This document shows, piece by piece, positions 5,914 through 12,173 of a stretch of DNA of 12,173 nt (the first letter of the stretch is position 1; every line of letters starts with the position of its first letter). The translations under genes were made by a program, and so were the position numbers. This stretch comes from Micrococcales bacterium (lineage in GTDB: Bacteria; Actinomycetota; Actinomycetes; Actinomycetales; Microbacteriaceae). A model generated the notes under the pieces. It saw nothing but the letters and a program-made list of their open reading frames with translations, was not told the DNA's origin and did not search any database. The stretch is taken from contig CANESN010000012.1 of assembly GCA_947441105.1 (NCBI GenBank), positions 1 through 12,173 on the forward strand. The letters are read 5' to 3'.

Positions 5914-7374
5914 ATGGCAACCAACAAAACCGCTAAAAAGCAGGTAGCAGTAAACGATATTGGCTCAGCAGAAGACTTCCTAGCTGCAGTAGAGGCCACA
6001 CTAAAGTTCTTCAACGACGGTGACCTAATCTCTGGAACCATCGTAAAAATCGATCGCGACGAAGTCCTAGTAGACGTCGGTTACAAGACCGAGGGCGTAA
6101 TCCCAATTCGCGAACTTTCCATCCGTCAGGATGCAGATCCAAATGACATCGTCAAGGTGGGCGATGCAATCGAGGCCCTTGTTCTTCAGAAAGAAGACAA
6201 AGAAGGCCGACTAATTCTTTCCAAGAAGCGTGCTCAGTACGAGCGCGCCTGGGGCGACGTTGAGAAAATCAAGGAAGCCGATGGCGTGGTCAAGGGTGTC
6301 GTTATTGAGGTTGTTAAGGGTGGTGTAATCGTTGACATCGGTCTACGAGGCTTCCTGCCTGCATCCCTAATCGAGCTGCGCCGCGTTCGCGACCTAGGAC
6401 CATACCTTGGTACCGAGGTTGAGGCCAAGATCCTGGAGCTAGACAAGAACCGCAACAACGTTGTGCTTTCTCGTCGTGCACTTTTGGAGGAGAGCCAGAG
6501 CGCCAACCGCTCTACCTTCCTAAACGACCTAGCCAAGGGCCAGGTTCGTACCGGTGTGGTTTCCTCGATCGTAAACTTCGGTGCATTCATCGACCTAGGT
6601 GGCGTAGACGGTCTAGTCCACGTTTCCGAGTTGAGCTGGAAGCACATCGAGCACGCCAGCGAGGTAGTTGAGGTTGGCCAAGAGGTTACCGTTGAGGTTC
6701 TCGAGGTTGACAACGACCGTGAGCGTGTATCGCTTTCCCTGAAGGCAACTCAGGAAGACCCATGGCAGCTATTTGCTCGTACTCACGCCATTGGCCAGTA
6801 CATCCCGGGCAAGGTCACCAAGATCGTTCCATTCGGTGCGTTCGTTCGCGTTGCAGACGGTATCGAGGGTCTAGTTCACATCTCAGAGCTATCCTCCAAG
6901 CACGTTGAGCACGCTGACCAGGTTGTTTCTGTCAACGAAGACGTATTCGTCAAGTTGATTGACATCGACCTAGAGCGTCGCCGTATCTCGCTATCCCTAA
7001 AGCAGGCTTTGGACGAGGTCGACCCAGATGGCAGCGACTTCAACCCAGTGCTTTACGGCATGAGCGCAGACTACGACGAGAACGGCAACTACCGTTACCC
7101 AGAGGGCTTCGACCCAGCCACCAGTGAATGGAAGGCCGGATTCGAGGAGGCTCGCACCAAGTGGGAGGCAGAGTACGCCGAGGCTCACACTCGTTGGGGT
7201 ACTCACAAGTCTCAGGTCAAGGCGACTCGTGCGCAGCTTGCTGCCCTACCAGAGGCACCAGCGACCCCAGCTCAGGAGCCAACCGCTTCTGCAGGAACCG
7301 CAGCTACCGAGGGAACCTTGGCAGACGACGAGTCCCTAGCAGCATTGCGCGACAAGCTATCTGGCGACAAGTAA
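5914..7374 (+). CDS. rpsA: 30S ribosomal protein S1
   Basis: RNA-binding protein of the small ribosomal subunit that helps load mRNA. It has 486 residues with four S1 (OB-fold) repeats at about 36-106, 124-190, 209-277 and 294-363. Repeats three and four are the most canonical (SIVNFGAFIDLGGVDGLVHV and KIVPFGAFVRVADGIEGLVH). Four repeats with a long tail is the usual actinobacterial form, against six in E. coli. The tail (364-486) holds a Trp/Tyr/Glu-rich segment (YRYPEGFDPATSEWKAGF) and a low-complexity Ala/Pro/Thr stretch near 445-468. ATG 5914 is the family start; it has no Shine-Dalgarno sequence, unlike the thioesterase and uvrB starts nearby. Codon choice is biased toward CTA and other A-ending codons early in the gene, fitting high expression by eye only. 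It is followed by a strong terminator and is probably transcribed alone. Confidence 0.97.
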   Translation: MATNKTAKKQVAVNDIGSAEDFLAAVEATLKFFNDGDLISGTIVKIDRDEVLVDVGYKTEGVIPIRELSIRQDADPNDIVKVGDAIEALVLQKEDKEGRLILSKKRAQYERAWGDVEKIKEADGVVKGVVIEVVKGGVIVDIGLRGFLPASLIELRRVRDLGPYLGTEVEAKILELDKNRNNVVLSRRALLEESQSANRSTFLNDLAKGQVRTGVVSSIVNFGAFIDLGGVDGLVHVSELSWKHIEHASEVVEVGQEVTVEVLEVDNDRERVSLSLKATQEDPWQLFARTHAIGQYIPGKVTKIVPFGAFVRVADGIEGLVHISELSSKHVEHADQVVSVNEDVFVKLIDIDLERRRISLSLKQALDEVDPDGSDFNPVLYGMSADYDENGNYRYPEGFDPATSEWKAGFEEARTKWEAEYAEAHTRWGTHKSQVKATRAQLAALPEAPATPAQEPTASAGTAATEGTLADDESLAALRDKLSGDK

Positions 7375-7387
7375 ATTATCTAAAGCG

Positions 7388-7426
7388 AAGCGGGGGTGCG
7401 AAAGCACCCCCGCTTTCGTTTATTCT
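7388..7426 (+). terminator. Rho-independent terminator after rpsA
   Basis: A 12-bp stem, AAGCGGGGGTGC (7388-7399) with GCACCCCCGCTT (7404-7415), is closed by a GAAA tetraloop (7400-7403) and followed by the T-rich tail TTTCGTTTATTCTT. It lies 13 bp after the rpsA stop. The tail runs into the putative coaE -10 element. Confidence 0.95.
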
Positions 7427-7432
7427 TAGCCA
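7421..7432 (+). promoter_or_regulatory. Putative leaderless -10 element of the coaE-uvrB-uvrA operon
   Basis: TATTCT (7421-7426) fits TANNNT and ends 6 nt before the coaE GTG at 7433, so RNA would start at or within a base of the start codon. No Shine-Dalgarno can be seen: the preceding 30 nt are the terminator hairpin and its tail. A -35 with 17-bp spacing would fall inside the terminator loop (7398-7403, GCGAAA) and does not resemble consensus. Confidence 0.45.
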
Positions 7433-8017
7433 GTGCTGATTGCGCTAACAGGTGGTATTGGATCCGGTAAGTCGACCGTGGCTCGACGCTGGGTCGAACT
7501 TGGCGCAACCGAAGTCGATGCAGACCTGCTAGCTCGTGAAGTTGTTGAACCGGGAAGCATCGGCCTAGAGCAAGTCGCAATGGAATTTGGACCATCGGTA
7601 TTGACCCAGTCCGGCACTTTGGATCGAGCTGCGCTTGCAAAGATTGCCTTTGCTAACGATGTAAATAGGGTCAAGCTGGAAAGCATCCTTCACCCGCTGA
7701 TCCAGGATCTGGCCCTGAAAAAGGTATCCAACCTAGAGGGCATCATCGTCTACACAATCCCGTTGTTTGTGGAGAGTAAGTCGAAACTCCAATTCGACAA
7801 GGTTGTCGCCATTAGCTGCGATGAAGACGTTCGCGTAGACAGGCTCATCGAGCAGCGCGGTATGAACGAAGCTGAGGCCAGAAGCCGCATAGCCGCGCAA
7901 GCCACCGACAGTGAGAGAGAGGCAGTTGCCGACCTCGTGATTGATTCGAACTGTTCGCTTGAGGAACTAATCAAAAAGGCCGACGCGATCTACCTTGGCT
8001 TCCAGGAGCAGTTGTGA
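7433..8017 (+). CDS. coaE: Dephospho-CoA kinase
   Basis: Phosphorylates the 3'-hydroxyl of dephospho-CoA with ATP, the last step of coenzyme A synthesis, in the cytoplasm. It has 194 residues, the normal length for the kinase alone; the fused C-terminal GrpB-like domain found in mycobacterial CoaE is absent. The P-loop GGIGSGKST lies at residues 7-15. [17 protein letters not shown] (29-45) is the substrate-binding segment, IPLFVES (109-115) the core strand, and [20 protein letters not shown] (137-156) the lid region. Start GTG 7433 is fixed by the P-loop beginning only six residues in; it is probably leaderless. Its TGA overlaps the uvrB start in GTGA (8014-8017), so the two are likely translationally coupled. 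Synteny downstream of rpsA is standard in Actinobacteria. Confidence 0.96.
   Translation: MLIALTGGIGSGKSTVARRWVELGATEVDADLLAREVVEPGSIGLEQVAMEFGPSVLTQSGTLDRAALAKIAFANDVNRVKLESILHPLIQDLALKKVSNLEGIIVYTIPLFVESKSKLQFDKVVAISCDEDVRVDRLIEQRGMNEAEARSRIAAQATDSEREAVADLVIDSNCSLEELIKKADAIYLGFQEQL
8004..8016 (+). promoter_or_regulatory. Ribosome-binding site and overlapping start of uvrB
   Basis: AGGAG (8004-8008) lies inside the last coaE codons, 5 nt before GTG 8014. It fixes the uvrB start and indicates coupling: ribosomes ending at the coaE TGA (8015-8017) are positioned to restart on the overlapping GTG. Confidence 0.8.
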
Positions 8018-10080
8018 CGCCAGAGGATGCCAGGCCCTTCCGCGCAGAAACTCCTTATGAGCCCTCCGGTGATCAACCACAAGCTATCAAGGAGATAACC
8101 GAGAGAATCACTGCGGGGGAGCGCGACGTTGTCCTATTAGGTGCTACCGGTACTGGAAAGTCGGCCACCACCGCATGGGTGATTGAGAAGTTACAGCGTC
8201 CAACTCTGGTAATTGCTCACAACAAAACTCTCGCGGCTCAGCTGGCTAGCGAACTGCGCATGATGTTCCCGGATAACGCCGTTGAGTACTTTGTCAGCTA
8301 TTACGACTACTACCAGCCAGAAGCTTATGTCCCTCAGACTGACACATTCATTGAGAAGGACTCAACCATCAACGAGGAGGTCGAGCGTCTTCGCTACTCA
8401 GCCACCATGTCGCTTCTCTCCAGACGAGATGTAATTGTGGTTTCTACGGTTTCCTGCATCTACGGACTTGGCGCTCCAAAAGAGTATTTGGCGCAGTCAC
8501 TGCCGCTTCAGGTTGGACAGCGCATTGACCGCGATGAACTGATTCGCGGCCTGGTTCAGATTCAGTACCAGAGAAATGACATCGAGTTTGTTCGTGGAAA
8601 CTTCCGCGTCAAAGGTGACACCGTTGAGATCATCGCTGTTTACGATGAGGAAGCCACCCGCATCGAGTTCTTCGGCGACGAGATCGAAAAGATCTACCGA
8701 ATCCATCCTTTAACCGGTGAGATCTTAATGGAGCGTCAGTCGGTGGCAATCTACCCGGCTTCCTATTACGTCGCTCCTGTCGAGCGCATGGCCCAGGCCA
8801 TGGAGGCTATCGAGGAAGAGCTAGAAGGCCGTTATCGCGAGTTCGAGCAACAAGGCAAGCTGCTAGAGGCTCAGCGCATCAAAATGCGCACCACCTTTGA
8901 CCTAGAGATGATTCGCGAACTTGGCTTCTGCTCCGGTATTGAGAATTACTCGAGACAAATTGACCAGCGTGAACCGGGTGAACCACCAGCTTGTCTTTTG
9001 GATTACTTCCCCGAAGACTTTCTAACCGTCATCGACGAGTCACACGTCACAGTCCCACAGATTGGCGCCATGTCATCCGGAGACGCTTCCAGAAAGCGCA
9101 CCCTGGTTGAGCACGGCTTCCGCCTACCTTCGGCACTAGACAACAGGCCGCTGCGGTTTGAGGAGTTTCTGGAGCGAACCGGTCAGACGCTTTACCTATC
9201 TGCTACGCCTGGTAAGTATGAGCTTGCTAAAGCTGATGGTGTAGTGGAGCAGATCATTCGCCCAACCGGTCTTGTTGATCCCCAGATTGTCGTGAAGCCT
9301 TCCAAAGGCCAGATTGATGACCTACTGGAGGAAATCAAGCTCCGCGCCGAACGCAATGAGCGTGTCCTAGTGACAACCCTTACCAAGCGTCTGGCCGAAG
9401 AGGTTACCGACTACTTCACCGAGATGGGCATCAAGGTCCGTTACCTCCACTCGGATGTTGACACCCTGCGAAGAGTCGAGCTGCTTCGCGAACTCAGACA
9501 GGGCATCTTCGATGTCCTAGTCGGTATCAACCTCTTGCGAGAGGGTCTGGACCTTCCAGAGGTGTCGCTGGTCGCAATCTTGGATGCCGATAAAGAGGGC
9601 TTCCTCAGATCTTCCACCTCGTTGATTCAAACCATCGGTCGAGCAGCCAGAAACATCAACGGTGAAGTCCACATGTATGCCGATCGAGTTACAGATTCGA
9701 TGGCGAAGGCAATCGATGAGACCAATCGCAGGCGAGAGAAGCAGGTTGCCTACAACCTCGCCAACGGCATTGACCCAACGCCACTTCGCAAAAAGATTGC
9801 GGACATCACGGACCAGCTAATGCGCGAAGAGGTAGACACCGCCCAGCTGATTGAGGAACTCAAGAAAGAGCCAAAGCGTAAGTCCAGCGTTCCGATGCGA
9901 GGGCGTCCGAACATCGGTGCTGCCGGCAAGGATGCGCTGCTTTCAACCATTCTGGATCTCGATGCTCAGATGAAGGGTGCCGCAGCAGAGTTGCAGTTTG
10001 AACTTGCAGCCAGGATCCGCGATGAAATTTCCGAGTTGAAGCGCGAGCTTAGGCAAATCGAGTCAGCTGGACACGCCTAA
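8014..10080 (+). CDS. uvrB: UvrABC excinuclease subunit B
   Basis: DNA damage verification factor of nucleotide excision repair. UvrA loads it at a lesion, it opens the duplex with its beta-hairpin, and it recruits UvrC for incision. It has 688 residues, the usual length. Walker A GATGTGKS is at 43-50; the Tyr-rich beta-hairpin ([17 protein letters not shown], 92-108) is complete; the helicase motif II box is DESH at 341-344; LYLSATPG follows near 393-400; motif [11 protein letters not shown] is at 539-547. A C-terminal UVR domain (about 640-682), including [17 protein letters not shown], supplies the UvrA/UvrC contact. The N-terminus [16 protein letters not shown] is typical and supports GTG 8014. 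It is second in the coaE-uvrB-uvrA unit. No SOS (LexA) box of the actinobacterial form was seen before the operon or near this start. Confidence 0.98.
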   Translation: MTPEDARPFRAETPYEPSGDQPQAIKEITERITAGERDVVLLGATGTGKSATTAWVIEKLQRPTLVIAHNKTLAAQLASELRMMFPDNAVEYFVSYYDYYQPEAYVPQTDTFIEKDSTINEEVERLRYSATMSLLSRRDVIVVSTVSCIYGLGAPKEYLAQSLPLQVGQRIDRDELIRGLVQIQYQRNDIEFVRGNFRVKGDTVEIIAVYDEEATRIEFFGDEIEKIYRIHPLTGEILMERQSVAIYPASYYVAPVERMAQAMEAIEEELEGRYREFEQQGKLLEAQRIKMRTTFDLEMIRELGFCSGIENYSRQIDQREPGEPPACLLDYFPEDFLTVIDESHVTVPQIGAMSSGDASRKRTLVEHGFRLPSALDNRPLRFEEFLERTGQTLYLSATPGKYELAKADGVVEQIIRPTGLVDPQIVVKPSKGQIDDLLEEIKLRAERNERVLVTTLTKRLAEEVTDYFTEMGIKVRYLHSDVDTLRRVELLRELRQGIFDVLVGINLLREGLDLPEVSLVAILDADKEGFLRSSTSLIQTIGRAARNINGEVHMYADRVTDSMAKAIDETNRRREKQVAYNLANGIDPTPLRKKIADITDQLMREEVDTAQLIEELKKEPKRKSSVPMRGRPNIGAAGKDALLSTILDLDAQMKGAAAELQFELAARIRDEISELKRELRQIESAGHA

Positions 10081-10089
10081 ACTTCTAGG

Positions 10090-12173
10090 GTGAGTATTCA
10101 AACCCCATCCGGCGCAAAGCTGTCCATCAAGGGCGCACGCGTCCATAACCTCAAGAACCTCAACCTAGAGATTCCAAGAGATGCGCTGATTGTTTTCACC
10201 GGTCTTTCCGGATCGGGTAAGTCTTCACTGGCCTTCGACACCATCTTTGCCGAGGGTCAACGACGCTATGTTGAGTCACTCAGTGCTTACGCCAGGCAGT
10301 TTCTAGGACAGGTTGACCGCCCAGATGTTGATTTCATTGAGGGACTGAGTCCTGCAGTTTCTATCGACCAGAAATCAACCAACAGAAACCCGCGCTCAAC
10401 AGTTGGAACCATTACAGAGATTCACGACTACTTGAGATTGCTCTGGGCTCGTATTGGAGTCCCACACTGCCACATCTGCGGCGAGGTGATTTCAAAGCAA
10501 ACCCCACAGGCGATTGTGGACCAGCTACTTACCCTTGCAGAAGGAACCAGGTTCCAACTGCTAGCACCGATTGTGCAGCAGAAAAAGGGCGAGTTCCAGG
10601 ACCTCTTCGTGTCCTTGCAGTCGCAGGGTTACGCCAGAGCTGTGGTTGATGGTGAGACCGTTGTGCTATCAGAGGCTAAGCCTCTCAAGAAGAGCTTCAA
10701 GCACGACATCGCCGTTGTGGTTGACCGCCTAGCCATCAAGTCCGATGTCATTTCGCGTTTGACGGACTCGGTTGAGACTGCGCTGAAGCTCGCCGACGGT
10801 CGCGTGATCGTGGACTTTGTCGACGATGGCAAACTGCGCACCTTCTCAGAGCGGCTGTCATGCCCAAATGAGCACGACATCGCACTCTCGGAGATCGAAC
10901 CTCGAACCTTTAGCTTCAACGCCCCATTTGGATCCTGCCCGGCCTGCTCGGGTCTTGGCGTCAAGATGGCGGTTGACTCGCAACTTGTGATTGGCGATGA
11001 GAGTGCAAGCATAAACGAGGGTGTATTGCTGCCTTGGTCAACCCAAGGAAAAGGCCTGTATAGCTACTTCACAAGGCTTTTGGATGGTTTGACTCAAGAC
11101 CTTGATTTTTCCCTCGACACTCCTTGGCAGGAGCTTGCCGAAGAGGTGCAGGATGCGATTCTGAACGGCAATGACTTTGAAGTCCAGGTGAAGTGGCGTT
11201 CAAAGTACGGTCGTGAAATGCGCTACACCTCGGGTTTCGAGGGAGTGCTTCCTTACGTTGAAAGGCGCTACCTGGAAGCGGACTCCGACTGGGCACGCGG
11301 CAAGTGGTCCGAGTTCCTCAGAGAGATTCCATGCCCCGAGTGTGACGGTTCACGACTTCGCCCTGAGGTATTGGCCGTGAAGGTCCACGAGAAGTCGATT
11401 CACGATGTTGCTGCCATGAGCCTGAGAAACGCTCACGGCTTCTTCGAGACCATTGAACTAACCGACCGTGAGGCAACTATTGCGGCTCAGGTACTCAGGG
11501 AGATTAGAGCCAGACTCGATTTCCTGTTGGCAGTTGGTCTGGACTACCTGTCTCTCGAGCGAGCTGCCGGTTCCCTTTCGGGAGGAGAGGCTCAGCGAAT
11601 TCGCTTGGCCACTCAAATTGGCGCTGGCCTTACCGGCGTCCTCTACGTGCTGGATGAGCCCTCTATTGGCCTTCACCAAAGAGATAACCTGCGCCTTATT
11701 GAAACCCTGGTCAAGCTCAAGAACCTCGGCAACACATTGATCGTGGTTGAGCACGATGAGGACACCATTCGCACCGCTGACTGGCTAGTTGATATCGGTC
11801 CCGGTGCGGGCTTGCATGGCGGAGAAGTTGTTCACTCTGGAAGCTACAAGGCGCTCTTGGAGAACAAGAAGTCAATCACCGGTGACTACCTAGCAGGTCG
11901 AATCAAGATTGAGACTCCAAAGAAACGCAGACCAATTGACCCGGCTCGCAAAATCAAGGTTGTTGGAGCTCGTGAGAACAATCTCCAGAATGTTGATGTT
12001 GAGTTCCCGTTGGGAGTAATGACCGCAATTACCGGAGTATCCGGTTCTGGTAAGTCGTCACTTGTAAATGACGTACTCTACGAGGTGCTTGCCAACAAGC
12101 TGAATGGAGCCAAGGGCGTCGCTGGAAAGCACACCCGCATTGAAGGCCTTGAGCAGCTAGACAAAGTGGTTCA
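10090..12173 (+). CDS. uvrA: UvrABC excinuclease subunit A, 5' part (3' end outside window)
   Basis: DNA damage sensor ATPase of nucleotide excision repair; UvrA dimers locate the lesion and deliver UvrB. I translated the frame by hand: it stays open from GTG 10090 to the right edge, covering 694 of roughly 950 residues. Walker A of the first ATPase, GLSGSGKSS, is at 38-46. The UvrB-binding and insertion domains follow. The first zinc module has Cys258, His262, Cys283 and Cys286, where CPNEH replaces the usual CxxC; as I recall this C/H form is common in actinobacterial UvrA. The ABC signature LSGGE is at 496-500, Walker B with Asp522/Glu523 lies in [16 protein letters not shown], and the second Walker [10 protein letters not shown] begins at 649. 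The start is 9 bp after the uvrB stop. The nearby AGGG overlaps the GTG, so no separate Shine-Dalgarno is seen and coupling to uvrB is likely. Confidence 0.97.
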   Translation, partial: MSIQTPSGAKLSIKGARVHNLKNLNLEIPRDALIVFTGLSGSGKSSLAFDTIFAEGQRRYVESLSAYARQFLGQVDRPDVDFIEGLSPAVSIDQKSTNRNPRSTVGTITEIHDYLRLLWARIGVPHCHICGEVISKQTPQAIVDQLLTLAEGTRFQLLAPIVQQKKGEFQDLFVSLQSQGYARAVVDGETVVLSEAKPLKKSFKHDIAVVVDRLAIKSDVISRLTDSVETALKLADGRVIVDFVDDGKLRTFSERLSCPNEHDIALSEIEPRTFSFNAPFGSCPACSGLGVKMAVDSQLVIGDESASINEGVLLPWSTQGKGLYSYFTRLLDGLTQDLDFSLDTPWQELAEEVQDAILNGNDFEVQVKWRSKYGREMRYTSGFEGVLPYVERRYLEADSDWARGKWSEFLREIPCPECDGSRLRPEVLAVKVHEKSIHDVAAMSLRNAHGFFETIELTDREATIAAQVLREIRARLDFLLAVGLDYLSLERAAGSLSGGEAQRIRLATQIGAGLTGVLYVLDEPSIGLHQRDNLRLIETLVKLKNLGNTLIVVEHDEDTIRTADWLVDIGPGAGLHGGEVVHSGSYKALLENKKSITGDYLAGRIKIETPKKRRPIDPARKIKVVGARENNLQNVDVEFPLGVMTAITGVSGSGKSSLVNDVLYEVLANKLNGAKGVAGKHTRIEGLEQLDKVV

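Noticed and set aside
5898..5936. Short GTG-initiated frame overlapping the rpsA start out of frame, a possible leader peptide
   Set aside because: Only 12 codons, with no ribosome site and no recognisable attenuation feature. Chance occurrence is likely.
5914..7374. Internal repetition in rpsA as a DNA repeat element
   Set aside because: It reflects four homologous S1 domains in the protein, not a nucleotide repeat or mobile element.
7947..7957. Perfect inverted repeat CGAAC-T-GTTCG about 57 bp upstream of uvrB, resembling an SOS box
   Set aside because: The actinobacterial LexA site needs four bases between the half-sites; here there is one. It lies within conserved coaE coding sequence, so the match is probably chance.
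1..12173. Defence island, prophage, CRISPR array, insertion sequence or horizontally acquired segment
   Set aside because: Every gene is a conserved core gene in its usual actinobacterial order; no direct-repeat arrays, transposase motifs, integration sites or abrupt base-composition changes were seen by eye.

Overview
This is an ordinary core-genome stretch of a small-genome, moderate-GC actinobacterium. By impression it is near 54% GC, counted by eye only. The order gltD, pyk, tRNA-Leu, ANTAR response regulator (PdtaR type), thioesterase on the opposite strand, polA, rpsA, coaE, uvrB and uvrA matches the actinobacterial block known from Mycobacterium tuberculosis (pykA, Rv1626, polA, rpsA, coaE, uvrB, uvrA). 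Here it is strongly compacted. Protein style, short intergenic gaps and modest GC point to Microbacteriaceae, perhaps the freshwater Luna group (Rhodoluna/Aquiluna-like). The genus-level guess is inference.

Layout. The 3' end of gltD (1-404) is followed by pyk (431-1873). A bidirectional terminator then separates pyk from a convergent tRNA-Leu(CAA) on the minus strand (1923-2004). The response regulator (2055-2633) converges on a PaaI-like thioesterase (2634-3065, minus) with their stop codons touching. The thioesterase diverges from polA (3099-5786) across only 33 bp. rpsA (5914-7374) follows a 127-bp leader/promoter region and ends in a strong hairpin terminator. coaE (7433-8017), uvrB (8014-10080) and uvrA (10090 to beyond the right edge) form one tight operon: coaE and uvrB overlap by 4 bp, and uvrB and uvrA are 9 bp apart. 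No intergenic stretch reaches 300 bp.

Function. gltD and pyk belong to nitrogen assimilation and lower glycolysis. The response regulator is a phosphorylation-dependent, RNA-binding antiterminator. polA, uvrB and uvrA are the incision and gap-filling parts of nucleotide excision repair. rpsA is translation machinery and coaE is the last step of CoA synthesis.

I found no CRISPR array, insertion sequence, phage gene, toxin-antitoxin pair or defence island, and no convincing previously undescribed system. The signals worth a second look are regulatory: a folded rpsA leader without a Shine-Dalgarno sequence, probable leaderless starts (polA, coaE, perhaps the response regulator), overlapping divergent -10 elements, and a promoter embedded in a terminator tail. 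Some residue-level traits of PolA and pyruvate kinase are also noted.
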